A DNA stretch of 64,000 bases from Demequina phytophila (GCF_000971135.1 NZ_BBLW01000002.1:372001-436000); one strand, 5' to 3'. Shown: positions 1-8,782, numbered from the stretch's first letter. The notes: generated by a model not told the origin, from the letters alone. Numbers and translations are program-made.

Positions 1-2
1 TC

Positions 3-590
3 GTCAATCCGCGCAAGCACCCGAACTTCGGGTGGACCTGGCTGGCGCGCCTGCTCGCCGGCATGGCGATGGCCGCGCTGTTCACCTACTTCGTCTACTT
101 CATGATCGACGTCCTCGAGGTGCCGCTTCCCGAGGTCGGCGCGAAGGCGGGCCTGCTCACGCTGATCTCCGCGCCCATCTCCGTCATCTTCTTCACCGGC
201 TCCGGCTGGCTGTCGGACAAGATCGGACGCCGCAAGCCCTTCGTCGCCGGGGCTGCCGTGCTCATGGCCTTGGCCCTCGTGATCGCCGCCACGTCGCACA
301 CCTTCTCCGGGTTCGTGGTCGCCTGGTGCGTGTTCGCCGTCGGCCAGTCGATGTACCTCACCGTCGACCTGGCGCTGTGCGCCGCGGTGCTGCCCGACGC
401 CAAGGACGCCGGCAAGGACATGGCGGTGTTCGGCCTCGCGCTCAACATCCCGAACATCCTGGTGCCGGCCGTCGGCCCGGCCGTGCTCGCGCTCGGCGGC
501 GGCCACAACTACGCGCTGCTCTGGATCGGGTCCGCCGTCCTGTGCCTCGCGGGTGCCGCGATCATGCCGCTCATCAAGGGCGTCCGCTAG
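3..590 (+). CDS. MFS sugar transporter, C-terminal part (5' end outside window)
   Basis: This reading frame is open from the first bases of the window, so only the C-terminal ~195 residues of a larger carrier are present. The visible part begins with a cytoplasmic loop (NPRKHPNFGWTW) followed by about six hydrophobic segments. A loop reading SDKIGRRKPF is the typical MFS motif between two helices. The loop style and the directly following glycosidase resemble MFS sugar carriers found beside GH1 enzymes, so uptake of a glycoside or oligosaccharide is the likely job (inference). A strong hairpin follows the stop codon, so read-through into the glycosidase may be limited. Confidence 0.75.
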   Translation, partial: VNPRKHPNFGWTWLARLLAGMAMAALFTYFVYFMIDVLEVPLPEVGAKAGLLTLISAPISVIFFTGSGWLSDKIGRRKPFVAGAAVLMALALVIAATSHTFSGFVVAWCVFAVGQSMYLTVDLALCAAVLPDAKDAGKDMAVFGLALNIPNILVPAVGPAVLALGGGHNYALLWIGSAVLCLAGAAIMPLIKGVR

Positions 591-600
591 CCCACGTGAC

Positions 601-627
601 CGGCCGGGCCCCAGGCGGGCCCGGCCG
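601..627 (+). terminator. Hairpin terminator after MFS gene
   Basis: An 11-bp perfect inverted repeat (CGGCCGGGCCC paired with GGGCCCGGCCG, 5-base loop) starts 10 bases after the MFS stop. It has no long T tail, as is usual in high-GC actinobacteria. Confidence 0.6.
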
Positions 628-665
628 TTCGCTCACCACTCCCCGCAGATTCCGAGGTATCCCGC

Positions 666-1910
666 ATGACCAGCCCGTTCCCGTCCGACTTCCTCTGGGG
701 CGTCGCCACCGCCGGCCACCAGGGCGAGGGAGACAACGTCCACAGCGACATGTGGACGCTCGAGCACACTGTGCCGACGCTGTTCGCCGAGGTCAGCGGC
801 CCCGCGTGCCGCACGTGGGAGCGGTGGGAGGAGGATCTCGACATCGCGGCGGAGCTGGGCCTCAACGCCTACCGTTTCTCCGTCGAGTGGGCGCGCGTCG
901 AGCCCCAGCGCGGCGTGATCGACGAGGCCGCGCTCGATCACTACGAGCAGCTGGTGGACGGGTGTCTCGCCCGTGGCCTCGCGCCCGTGGTCACCTTCAA
1001 CCACTTCGCGTCCCCGCACTGGTTCTCCGCCGCGGGCTCGTGGCTCGCGGACGATGCGGCGGACCTGTTCGCGGCACAGTGCGACCGGGTGATGGCCCGG
1101 TTCGGCGACCGGATCGCCGTCGCGGTCACGATCAACGAGCCGAACCTCGAGCAACTCCTCCACGCGAGCGGGAAACTCCCCGCGGTCGCCGAGCAGATCA
1201 AGCTCGAGATGCTCGAGGCCGCCGCGCGCGACGCGGGCACCGCGCGCTACTACGCCTCGAACGTCATCCCGGCCGCGCTCGAAGCCGAGTTCACTGAGGC
1301 CCTCACTGGGGCGCATCGCGCCGCGGTCGCCGCGATCAAGGCGCGCCGCCCCGACCTGCCGACCGGCGTGTCGATCGCGATCATCGACGAGGTCGCGCTC
1401 GAGGGCGGCGAGGACCGCCGCGACGCCAAGCGCGCCGCGGTCTACGACCACTGGCTGCGGGTCGCGCGCGACGATGATTTCATCGGAGTCCAGAACTACG
1501 AGTCGATCTTCCATGGGCCCGCCGGAGAGGTGGTGCCCGACGGTCCGCGCAACGGCATGGGCACGCTCATCGAGCCCGCGTCGCTCGCCCGCGCGGCGCG
1601 CTACGCGCACCAGGTATCCGGGGTCCCGGTGATGGTGACGGAGCACGGCATGCAGACCGCCGATGATGCGGAGCGCGCGGCGTTCATCCCCGCCGCCCTC
1701 GCGCTGCTCGGCGAGGAGATCGCCGCCGGCACGCCCGTGCTGGGGTACTGCCACTGGACGCTGCTCGACAACTTCGAGTGGATCTTCGGCTACGGGCCCA
1801 AGCTCGGGCTCGTCGCCGTCGACCGCGAGACGTTCGACCGGACCGTCAAGCCATCCGCCCACGTGTACGCGGGCGCTGTGCGCGCCCACCGCGCCGTGAG
1901 CGCGAGCTGA
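666..1910 (+). CDS. Glycoside hydrolase family 1 (beta-glycosidase type)
   Basis: This 414-residue cytoplasmic enzyme opens with the GH1 signature FPSDFLWGVATAGHQGEG. The acid/base glutamate is in TINEPN (E158) and the nucleophile in VTEHG (E326). The C-terminal HWTLLDNFEW...YGPKLGLV block is also typical. Two details differ from textbook beta-glucosidases: the nucleophile motif is TEHG instead of TENG, and the protein is some 40 residues shorter than the usual ~450. It should hydrolyse a beta-glycoside imported by the preceding carrier; the exact sugar cannot be read from sequence. A weak GAGG lies about 9 bases before the ATG. The next gene begins 7 bases after its stop, so the two are probably co-transcribed. 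Confidence 0.88.
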   Translation: MTSPFPSDFLWGVATAGHQGEGDNVHSDMWTLEHTVPTLFAEVSGPACRTWERWEEDLDIAAELGLNAYRFSVEWARVEPQRGVIDEAALDHYEQLVDGCLARGLAPVVTFNHFASPHWFSAAGSWLADDAADLFAAQCDRVMARFGDRIAVAVTINEPNLEQLLHASGKLPAVAEQIKLEMLEAAARDAGTARYYASNVIPAALEAEFTEALTGAHRAAVAAIKARRPDLPTGVSIAIIDEVALEGGEDRRDAKRAAVYDHWLRVARDDDFIGVQNYESIFHGPAGEVVPDGPRNGMGTLIEPASLARAARYAHQVSGVPVMVTEHGMQTADDAERAAFIPAALALLGEEIAAGTPVLGYCHWTLLDNFEWIFGYGPKLGLVAVDRETFDRTVKPSAHVYAGAVRAHRAVSAS

Positions 1911-1917
1911 GGCCGCC

Positions 1918-2757
1918 GTGGCGCTCACCATCGCGACGCGCTGCCGCGTGATCATCGACAACGACTTCGCGGGGGACCCGGACGGTCTCGTGGCCCTCGC
2001 GCACCACCTGCTGTCGCCCGGGCACCGTGTCGACGCCGTCACGAGCTCGCGGCTGTCACCCGTGTTCGGCCCGCCGGACGGTGGGGCGGCCGCGGGCGCC
2101 GTGTACGCCGCCGAGCTCGCCGCGTTGATCGACGGCCCCGTGCCCGAGATCGCAGCCGGACGGGATGTGCCCGTCGACCTCGCCGCCGTGGCGACCGGGT
2201 CGGAGGTGTCCGCCGCGGCTCGCACCATCATCGATCAGGCGCGCAGGGAGGACGATCTCCCTCTCACGCTCGTGTGCGGCGGCCCGCTCACCAACGTCGC
2301 CGAGGCGTTGGCGGCGGCCCCCGATATCGCCGAGCGCCTGAGCCTCGCGTGGGTCGGAGGCTCGCTGGCCGACGCGGAGGAGTACAACCGCGACACCGAT
2401 GCGGAGGCGGCGGCGTTCGTGCTGGGTCTCCCCGCGCTCGAGGTGCGACAGTTCCCCCTCGAGACGTACCGGCGCTTCGCGTGGAGCGTCGCGCAGATCC
2501 AGGACCTGCTGGAAGAGTGCGGCGAGCTCGGCGCGTGGCTGTGGCGGCGCTTCGACGAGCTGCCGCTGCCTCCCGGATTCGCGGTCGACGCCGTGTGGCC
2601 GCTCGGGGACAGCGCGCCCCTGCTCGGCACCGCCCTGTCGGGAGAGTCCAGCGCGTGGGAGGCGGGGGAGCGGACGCTCGTCTGCACCGCGCCCGACGCC
2701 GCGCTCGTCCTGGGCGACATGGCCGCCCTCTTCCGCCGCCACGCGGCACGCGGCTGA
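1918..2757 (+). CDS. Inosine-uridine nucleoside N-ribohydrolase-like protein
   Basis: This 279-residue protein starts at a GTG. The N-terminal motif VIIDNDFAGDPDGL (residues 11-24) is the aspartate cluster that binds calcium in nucleoside hydrolases, in the variant DxDxxxDxD. A second family block is VCGGPLTNVAEAL. Known members cleave the N-glycosidic bond of nucleosides, but this variant subgroup often sits next to sugar genes. A role in cleaving a ribosyl or glycosyl conjugate together with the upstream GH1 enzyme is possible (inference). It is cytoplasmic with no signal peptide. Confidence 0.7.
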   Translation: MALTIATRCRVIIDNDFAGDPDGLVALAHHLLSPGHRVDAVTSSRLSPVFGPPDGGAAAGAVYAAELAALIDGPVPEIAAGRDVPVDLAAVATGSEVSAAARTIIDQARREDDLPLTLVCGGPLTNVAEALAAAPDIAERLSLAWVGGSLADAEEYNRDTDAEAAAFVLGLPALEVRQFPLETYRRFAWSVAQIQDLLEECGELGAWLWRRFDELPLPPGFAVDAVWPLGDSAPLLGTALSGESSAWEAGERTLVCTAPDAALVLGDMAALFRRHAARG

Positions 2758-2777
2758 GCGACTCGTCGCAGGAGGTC

Positions 2778-3998
2778 TCACTCGGGCTCGGGCGCGGCGC
2801 CCGCGAACCGCGCCGCGCCCGGCCGGCGCGCCACGAACGCGACCGCGAGAGGCCCGGCCAGCGCACCCGCGCCCACGACGGCGACGAGCGCCCACGGCGA
2901 CCCGCCCGCTCCCGCCAGCGGTGACGCGAGCGCGCCCGCGGTGAACTGCACGATCCCGAGAAGCCCCGACGCGGCGCCCGCCCGCGTCCGGGCGGCCCCC
3001 ATCGCGAGCGTCGTCACGGACGGGATGATGAAGCCGATGCACGCGATCGCGAGGAACAGCCCCGCCATCACGACCGCGAGCGAGTGGAGGCCGACGCCGA
3101 GCGCGAGCACGGCCGCGCCCGCCGCGGAGCCCGCGTGGCCGGCGGCGAGGATCCGCGTCGACCCCAGACGCGCCACCAGCTGCCGAGTGGTCATCGAGGC
3201 GGTCACGATCCCTATCGCGTTGAGTGCGAACACGTAGCTGTACTGCTGGGGCGTCAGCCCGAACCCGTCCTGCAGGACGAACGACGAGGCGCCGATGTAC
3301 CCGAACAGCACCACGCCGATCGCGCCGGTCGCCGCGAGGTAGGCGAGGAACGGCCGCACGGCGATCACCGCACCGAGCTCGCGCGCGATCGCGCCGGCCC
3401 GCGCGGCGATCCTCCGGTCGGGCGGAAGCGTCTCCGGGAGCGCGCGCGCCGCCACCGCCGTCAGGACCACCGCGGCGCCCGCGAGCACGAGGAACATCCC
3501 GCGCCAGCCGGTGACGCGCGCGAGCGCGCCCCCGAGCAGGGGTGCGATCACCGGAGCGAGCGACGCGACCGCGCCGAGCGTCGCGAACGCGCGACCCGCG
3601 GCCGCGCCCGGATACGTGTCCGCGACGATCGCGCGGGTCACCACGAGGCACGCGGCCGCGGCGAGGCCCGTCGCGAACCGCAGCGCGAGCAGCGTCCCGA
3701 TCGACGGTGCGAGGGCGCTGAGGACATGCAGCACGGCGTACGCGGCCCCACCGGCGAGCAACGGCAGCCGCCTGCCGACCGCGTCGCTCACCGGCCCGAC
3801 CACCAGCTGGCCGCCCGCGATCCCCACGAGCACCGCCGACAGCGTCGCGGCCGCGCCGGCCGCGCTGGTGGCGAAGTCGTCCTGCAGTCGGGGAAGCACC
3901 GGCATGTAGACGTCGGTGGTGAAGACCACGAGCGCGGTGAACAGGGCGAGCAGCGGCACCAGGCGTCGTGGCGCCGCGCGGTCCGCTGCGGGGTTCAC
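2778..3998 (-). CDS. MFS transporter, Bcr/CflA drug-resistance type
   Basis: A 406-residue membrane protein with about twelve hydrophobic segments. Segment 1 ends in the TTDVYMPVLP motif that characterises Bcr/CflA efflux carriers, and the loop motif GPVSDAVGRR follows segment 2. It is the last gene of a five-gene minus-strand operon and overlaps the VOC gene by four bases (ATGA), so it is translationally coupled to the catabolic enzymes. In this setting it may import the substrate or expel a toxic intermediate instead of acting as a general drug pump (inference). Confidence 0.82.
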   Translation of the reverse strand: MNPAADRAAPRRLVPLLALFTALVVFTTDVYMPVLPRLQDDFATSAAGAAATLSAVLVGIAGGQLVVGPVSDAVGRRLPLLAGGAAYAVLHVLSALAPSIGTLLALRFATGLAAAACLVVTRAIVADTYPGAAAGRAFATLGAVASLAPVIAPLLGGALARVTGWRGMFLVLAGAAVVLTAVAARALPETLPPDRRIAARAGAIARELGAVIAVRPFLAYLAATGAIGVVLFGYIGASSFVLQDGFGLTPQQYSYVFALNAIGIVTASMTTRQLVARLGSTRILAAGHAGSAAGAAVLALGVGLHSLAVVMAGLFLAIACIGFIIPSVTTLAMGAARTRAGAASGLLGIVQFTAGALASPLAGAGGSPWALVAVVGAGALAGPLAVAFVARRPGAARFAGAAPEPE

Positions 3999-4417
3999 TC
4001 GGCGGCCGGGCGCTCGAGCAGCTCGACCAGGTTGCCCTCGGGATCGGCGACGAAGGCCATCCGGATCCCCGGCTCGGGGGACGGCCGCGCGGACATCACC
4101 TCGCGTGCGCCCATCCCGAGCAGTCGCGCGAAGGCGTCGTCGAGCCCGCTCACGTCGAAGGCCATGTGGCCGAAGCCCTCTCGCAACGCCGCCTCGGCCG
4201 GGTCCGCGGCCCGCGGGCGGGACGTCGAGCCCTCGCGGTGAAGCAGCTCCAGGCGCCTCCCGTCGGCGTCGATCAGCATGACGAAGTCGAGCGCGATCGG
4301 GTCGACACGTCCGGCGAAGTCCACCCGCATGGTGAAGGCGGCCTGGTACCAGGACGATGCGGCGGCCAGGTCGGCGACGTTGAGGCCCACGTGGTCGAGG
4401 CGTGCGTGTTCAGGCAT
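3995..4417 (-). CDS. VOC-superfamily (glyoxalase/dioxygenase fold) protein
   Basis: A 140-residue protein with the paired beta-alpha-beta-beta-beta modules of the vicinal oxygen chelate fold. The four metal-ligand positions are all present: H9, E57, H84 and E132. It is of glyoxalase I or methylmalonyl-CoA epimerase size, shorter than typical extradiol dioxygenases. Its start lies inside the end of the FAD oxidase gene (8-base overlap) and its end overlaps the MFS gene. Operon context suggests it isomerises or opens a product of the flavoenzymes, but the reaction is unknown. Confidence 0.78.
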   Translation of the reverse strand: MPEHARLDHVGLNVADLAAASSWYQAAFTMRVDFAGRVDPIALDFVMLIDADGRRLELLHREGSTSRPRAADPAEAALREGFGHMAFDVSGLDDAFARLLGMGAREVMSARPSPEPGIRMAFVADPEGNLVELLERPAAE

Positions 4418-5813
4418 GGACGTTCAGCTCCGCGGGGTCGGACGTGAGGTACGAGGCGATGCGCCCGTGCGGGTCGCGGCGCGCCCGGATCTCCTCGAGA
4501 CGGGCGTGGTGCGCGGGGCTGAGGAAGCGGTCGTTGCGCTGCGTGAAGTCGGTGTCGCCGAGGTAGACGCCCACCCCGCCTTCCCGGGCGATCGCCGCGG
4601 TCTGTGCATGCACGCGCGACCGGTACCGCGCATCGTCCCCCTTGTCCTTGTAGATGAGGTACGTCGCGACGTACACGTTGCCCTCGACCGAGAAGGCCAT
4701 GTCGGGCAGCTCACGGGAGGGTGCCCAGCCGTACCAGATCGAGAACGAGTGCTCCGTGTCGAGCCCGCGCCAGACGTCGAGCAGCAGCGGGGCGAGCGTC
4801 GCCGCGTCCGCGTCCGTCCACGCGCAGTCGACCGCGTAACGGTAGCCCTCGGGATTCTGCCCCGCCTGGGCCGCGTTCTCCTCCGCGATCGAGGTGGGCG
4901 CGGTGACGTGGCCGAGCTCGCGCCCCGCGACGGGGCACTCGCCCAGTCCCGCGAGCAGGGCGCGCGCCTCCTCGTCGGAGTCCGCCATGCAGGTCGCGTG
5001 GAGCAGTAGCACGGTCCCGCCGGGGTGTGCGACGCCCTCGTGGAGCGGGACGTCGGGAAGGCGCGTGGCGGCCATGACGGGCTCGACGCGGCGGTCGAGC
5101 GTCGGCAGCACGGCGTGCAGCCAGCGGATCACCTCCTCGGCGTCGTCGAGGTGGAACGTCCACGTGTCGTGCCACATCGACGCCGGCTTGGAATAGGTCT
5201 GCAGGTGGAAGCGGGTGACGATGCCGGGGAAGCCCGGACCCGCGCCGCGCGCCGCCCAGTACAGGTCCGGGTTCTGGGTGGCGTCGGCGCGCACGAGCTC
5301 GCCGTCCGCGGTGACGACGTCGACCGCGACGATGCTCTCGCACGCCCAGCCCATGAGGCGACCGTTCCATCCCTGGCCTCCTTGGAGCAGGAAGCCGCCG
5401 ATCCCGACGCTCGGGCAGTGGCCGCCGGGGAACGCGCGGCCGCGCTCGGCGAGGTACGGGGCGAGCTCCTCGCCGCCCTTCGTGGCGGGTCCGGCGGAGA
5501 CGATCCCGTTCACCTCGTCGTACTCGAGCGTGCGCAGCGCGCCGAGGTCGATGAGCAGCGCGTCGTCGCGCACGCTCCACGCCGCCCACGAGTGGCCCCC
5601 GGAGCGCACGCTGATCGCCCAGCCGCGCTCGACCGCGAGGCGCACGCCCGCGACCACGTCCTCGGCATCAGCGGCCTCGAGCACGGCGGCGGGATAGCGG
5701 TCGGGCCGGCGGGCGTTGAAGACCCGGCCCACGCGGGCCTCCTCGTACCCGGGCTCGCCGCGCATCGTGAGCCGGCCCCGCACCGCGGGTCGCCCGTTCG
5801 TCGCCGCGCTCAT
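4410..5813 (-). CDS. FAD-linked oxidase, berberine-bridge-enzyme type with bicovalent FAD
   Basis: This 467-residue protein has an FAD-binding type 4 domain (RSGGHSWAAWS) and a C-terminal BBE domain ending in NDRFLSPAHHARLEEIRARRDP. Two residues predict bicovalent flavin attachment: H74 in SGGHSW and C133 in GGHCPSVGIGG. Bicovalent members such as carbohydrate oxidases and natural-product oxidases have open active sites and a high redox potential for bulky substrates. No signal peptide is visible. The stop of the gene upstream overlaps its ATG, so it is translated together with the SDR and monooxygenase. It probably oxidises an alcohol or a ring carbon of the unknown substrate. Confidence 0.85.
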   Translation of the reverse strand: MSAATNGRPAVRGRLTMRGEPGYEEARVGRVFNARRPDRYPAAVLEAADAEDVVAGVRLAVERGWAISVRSGGHSWAAWSVRDDALLIDLGALRTLEYDEVNGIVSAGPATKGGEELAPYLAERGRAFPGGHCPSVGIGGFLLQGGQGWNGRLMGWACESIVAVDVVTADGELVRADATQNPDLYWAARGAGPGFPGIVTRFHLQTYSKPASMWHDTWTFHLDDAEEVIRWLHAVLPTLDRRVEPVMAATRLPDVPLHEGVAHPGGTVLLLHATCMADSDEEARALLAGLGECPVAGRELGHVTAPTSIAEENAAQAGQNPEGYRYAVDCAWTDADAATLAPLLLDVWRGLDTEHSFSIWYGWAPSRELPDMAFSVEGNVYVATYLIYKDKGDDARYRSRVHAQTAAIAREGGVGVYLGDTDFTQRNDRFLSPAHHARLEEIRARRDPHGRIASYLTSDPAELNVHA

Positions 5814-6580
5814 CCCACCACCGCCGCGCCGCCGTCGACAGGGATGTTCGCGCCGGACACGTGCCGGGACTCGTCGCTCGCGAGGAACAGGATCGCGTTG
5901 GCGACGTCCTCCGGCTGCCCCCAGCGTCCCAGCGGCACCCGCGAGAGAATCTGCTCGGCGGGGCCGTCGGGGTCCTCGAGCATGGGCGTCGTATGCGGCG
6001 TCTGCGTCATCGCGGGGGAGACGGCGTTCACGCGGATGCCGTGTGGGCCGCCCTCGACCACCAGCTGGGAGGTGAGCGCGAGCACCCCGCCCTTCGCGGC
6101 GCCGTGCGCGTTCTGCGGCATGAACCAGGCCCCACGGGTGGCCGTGATCGACGCGATGTTCACTACCGAGCCGCCGCCGCGGGCGACCAGGTGGGGCCAG
6201 GCGGCGCGCGTCACGAGGAACACGATGTCGAGCTCGTTGCGCATGGTGAAGGACCAGTCCTCGTACGAGAGCACGTCGATCGCGCCGAACCGGATCGCGG
6301 AGGCGTTGTTGACGAGGATGTCGACGCCGCCGCCTAGCCGTGCCGCCTCATCCACCCAGGCCGCGGCTCCGTCGGGTGTCGCGAGGTCGACCGGGGCGAT
6401 CGCGTCCATGCGGCCGCCCTCTGCGCGCACGAGCGCCACGGTCTCCTCGGACGGACCGGGATTGAGGTCGCAGCCGACCACGTGTGCGCCCTCGCGGGCG
6501 CAGGCGAGGGCCGTCGCGCGGCCGATGCCGCCGCCGGTCCCGGTCACCAGGACCGCCTTGCCGGCGAGCCGGCCGGTCAC
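5810..6580 (-). CDS. Short-chain dehydrogenase/reductase with His in place of the catalytic Tyr
   Basis: This 256-residue protein starts at a GTG inside the GTGA overlap with the preceding monooxygenase gene. The cofactor motif TGTGGGIG (residues 13-20), the NNAS motif (91-94) and the catalytic serine (S144) are normal. The YxxxK motif reads HGAAK (159-163), so the catalytic tyrosine is replaced by histidine through a CAC codon (TAC would be tyrosine). The C-terminus GANIPVDGGAAVVG is typical. It may be a dehydrogenase with changed chemistry, a partner subunit, or an enzyme in decay. Its stop overlaps the next ATG. Confidence 0.85.
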   Translation of the reverse strand: MTGRLAGKAVLVTGTGGGIGRATALACAREGAHVVGCDLNPGPSEETVALVRAEGGRMDAIAPVDLATPDGAAAWVDEAARLGGGVDILVNNASAIRFGAIDVLSYEDWSFTMRNELDIVFLVTRAAWPHLVARGGGSVVNIASITATRGAWFMPQNAHGAAKGGVLALTSQLVVEGGPHGIRVNAVSPAMTQTPHTTPMLEDPDGPAEQILSRVPLGRWGQPEDVANAILFLASDESRHVSGANIPVDGGAAVVG

Positions 6581-7815
6581 GCGGGCGACCCGTCGCTCGC
6601 GAGGTCGACGAGCGCGCCGCCGCCGAAGTTCTCGTCGTGGTGCGACGCGGCGCGCAGGATCGGATAAGCGGTGGCGCGCATCTGCGCCTCGTACTCGCCG
6701 ATCGCCGCGGTGAGCTCGACCTCGCCGCGGCCGACGGCCTCGAGCCGGTCCACCAGCAGCGCCGCGTCGTTGAGCGACGTGTTCGCGCCCATGCCGAGCG
6801 TGGGAAGCATCGCGTGCGCCGAGTCGCCGATGATCGTGACGCGTGACGGGGTCCAGCTCTCCGCCGGGTCGAGGAAGCCGAACGGCACCGCGAACATCGA
6901 GTCGAGGTCCATGCCCGCCACGATCGCGCGTGCGGCCGGGTGCCAGCCCTCGAGGGCGTCGAGCATCGCGTCGCGGATGCGCGCCGCGTCCTCGAGCGTC
7001 CACTCGCTGGCGGGCGGCACCGCGGTGCCCGCGGGCACGGTGCAGCTCGCCATCACGTAGGGCGGCACGTCCTCGAGCGCGACGTCGGGGGCGATCTCCG
7101 CCGCCGCCTCGGCCGCCGAGCGGCGCGGACGGTACGTCGCGACGAGAAGCCGCGAACCGTGCCGGTCGACGATCATCTGGACGCCCTCGTCGATCAGCTC
7201 GGGCAGTTGCGCCTGGAGCTCCTCGGTGATGTCGGCGCGCCCGAAGATCCCGATGCCTGCGATGCCCGTGCGGACCACCTGGACGTCCGGCAGCAGCTGC
7301 CGGCGGACCGCGGAGTTGATGCCGTCGGCGCCGACGAGGACGTCGCCGCGCACCGAGGTGCCGTCCGACAGCGTCACGGTGACCCCGGCATCGTCCTGCT
7401 CGAACGAGACCACCGCCGTGCCGGCGTGGTAGACGTCGTCGAGCCGCGCGCGGAGGATCTGACGCAGCTGGCGGCGGTGCACGCCCGTGTCGGGGAAGGC
7501 GCCGTCCTTGGGAGGGATGAGCGGGGGCTGGGAGCTGAGCTCGTTGAGCTGGGAGTCGCGCACGATGGAGCCCGTGCGGACGTAGTTCACCCGAGACGTC
7601 GCCTGGTAGAGCCGGTACAGGTCCTCGGGCAGGCAGCGCCCGAGCGCGTCCCCTCCCATGGGGTTGACGTGCAGGTAGTAGCCCTGCCGGTGCTCGACCG
7701 TGTCGTGGCGTTCGAACACGTCGACCGTGTGGCCCGCGCGCAGCAGGCCGTGGGCCGCGGTGAGGCCGGCGAGACCGCCGCCGGCGATGACGACGTGGAG
7801 GGGCTGAAAGGCCAT
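6577..7815 (-). CDS. FAD-dependent monooxygenase (PHBH/TetX-like class A fold)
   Basis: A 412-residue flavoprotein with all three class A fingerprints: the Rossmann GxGxxG as GGGLAG near residue 12, the DG motif in GADGINSAVR, and the GD motif in IIGDSAHAMLP. Such enzymes hydroxylate aromatic or polyketide-like substrates with NAD(P)H and O2. The sequence recalls TetX-like and aurachin-type enzymes, but substrate cannot be assigned and no antibiotic role is claimed. It is the first gene of the minus-strand catabolic operon, 54 bases behind a promoter carrying the island's shared operator. Confidence 0.85.
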   Translation of the reverse strand: MAFQPLHVVIAGGGLAGLTAAHGLLRAGHTVDVFERHDTVEHRQGYYLHVNPMGGDALGRCLPEDLYRLYQATSRVNYVRTGSIVRDSQLNELSSQPPLIPPKDGAFPDTGVHRRQLRQILRARLDDVYHAGTAVVSFEQDDAGVTVTLSDGTSVRGDVLVGADGINSAVRRQLLPDVQVVRTGIAGIGIFGRADITEELQAQLPELIDEGVQMIVDRHGSRLLVATYRPRRSAAEAAAEIAPDVALEDVPPYVMASCTVPAGTAVPPASEWTLEDAARIRDAMLDALEGWHPAARAIVAGMDLDSMFAVPFGFLDPAESWTPSRVTIIGDSAHAMLPTLGMGANTSLNDAALLVDRLEAVGRGEVELTAAIGEYEAQMRATAYPILRAASHHDENFGGGALVDLASDGSPA

Positions 7816-7857
7816 CGTGCACTCCCTTGTGCGTGGCGGTGACCGGCGAACCGGACG

Positions 7858-7918
7858 ACTTTCGAGACATGAAAGTCGCTTTCAGTCGGATGCTAGCGCC
7901 TTGCGCGTCGCGATTCCA
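7858..7918 (-). promoter_or_regulatory. Promoter and TGAAAG-N3-CTTTCA operator of the monooxygenase operon
   Basis: Reading on the minus strand, a -35 TGGAAT (7918-7913) and a -10 TAGCAT (7895-7890) are 17 bases apart. The operator follows 5 bases later (7884-7870): TGAAAG, CGA, CTTTCA. A further GAAAG half-site lies downstream of it (7863-7859). The same arrangement recurs at three other promoters of the island. An operator on the transcription start suggests repression. Confidence 0.72.
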
Positions 7919-7945
7919 GGGGGCGACACGCGCGGATCGGCCGTC

Positions 7946-8005
7946 TGGACACCCGGCCGATGCGTGCCCTACTGTGATTGAAAGTGACTTTCACGATGTG
8001 AGAAC
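7946..8005 (+). promoter_or_regulatory. Promoter and TGAAAG-N3-CTTTCA operator of the SDR/GlcG operon
   Basis: A -35 TGGACA (7946-7951) and a -10 TACTGT (7970-7975) are 18 bases apart. The operator TGAAAG, TGA, CTTTCA (7979-7993) is followed directly by a third half-site, GATGTGA (7995-8001). The block GAAAGT, three bases, TTTCA, one base, GATGTGA, one base, AAC is shared with the ABC-importer promoter. The two operons flanking this region are divergent and each has its own operator. Confidence 0.72.
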
Positions 8006-8023
8006 TCAAGGAAGAGTGGACAC

Positions 8024-8782
8024 ATGGCGGGTTGGTTGGACCTCGAGGGCAAGGGCGCCCTCGTCATCGGCGCGGGGGGACTTGGCGGCGCGACCGCGCT
8101 GAGCCTGGCCGCCGCGGGCATGCGGACGGCGGTCGTCGACCGCGACGCCGCGGCGCTCGACGCGCTGCTCGCCGCCGCGAGCGCGGCCGGTGGGGAGGTG
8201 GTCGCCCTCGCGGCCGACATCTCGACCCCCGACGCGTGTCGCGAGGTGGTCGCGCGGGCCGTCGAGGCGGTCGGCACGCCCCGCGCGTTCGTGCACGCGG
8301 TGGGCCGCAACGACCGCCGTCCCGTGCTCGAGCTCGGCGACGCCGACTGGGAGGCGATCCTCACCCTCAACCTGTCGACCGCGTGGTGGCTGGGCCAGGA
8401 GGTCGGCCGGCGCATGGTCGAGGCGGGGGAGGGGCGCATGGTGTTCGTGTCCTCGGTGTCCGCGTTGCTCGCGCACGCTCACCACGCTCCCTACGCCGCG
8501 ACCAAGGGCGGCATCAACCAGATGATGCGCGTGATGGCGCGCGAGTGGGCTCCGCATGGTGTCACCGTGAACGCGGTCGGGCCCGGCTACGTCGAGACCG
8601 ACCTCACGCGTGCCTACCTCGACCGCGACGGCCACCGTGAGGAGCTCGAGTCGCTGGTCCCTGCGCGCCGCCTCGGCGTGCCCGCGGAGGTCGCCGATGC
8701 CGTGACCTTCCTGCTCTCCGACCGGGCGCGGTTCATTACCGGTCAGTGCGTGTACGTCGACGGCGGGCGCACCCTCGTATGA
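8024..8782 (+). CDS. Short-chain dehydrogenase/reductase
   Basis: A 252-residue cytoplasmic oxidoreductase, first gene of the plus-strand catabolic operon. The glycine-rich cofactor motif is IGAGGLGG (about residues 15-22), a slightly relaxed form of TGxxxGxG. The catalytic serine is in VSSVSALL, and the YxxxK motif is intact as YAATK. The C-terminus ITGQCVYVDGGRTLV is typical. It overlaps the next gene by four bases (ATGA). It is a full-activity counterpart to the SDR of the divergent operon, which lacks the tyrosine. Confidence 0.88.
   Translation: MAGWLDLEGKGALVIGAGGLGGATALSLAAAGMRTAVVDRDAAALDALLAAASAAGGEVVALAADISTPDACREVVARAVEAVGTPRAFVHAVGRNDRRPVLELGDADWEAILTLNLSTAWWLGQEVGRRMVEAGEGRMVFVSSVSALLAHAHHAPYAATKGGINQMMRVMAREWAPHGVTVNAVGPGYVETDLTRAYLDRDGHREELESLVPARRLGVPAEVADAVTFLLSDRARFITGQCVYVDGGRTLV

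Noticed and set aside
6577-7815. Calling the monooxygenase a tetracycline-inactivating TetX enzyme.
   Set aside because: Only the general class A flavoprotein motifs are visible, and the operon context is catabolic; substrate-specific residues cannot be judged by eye.
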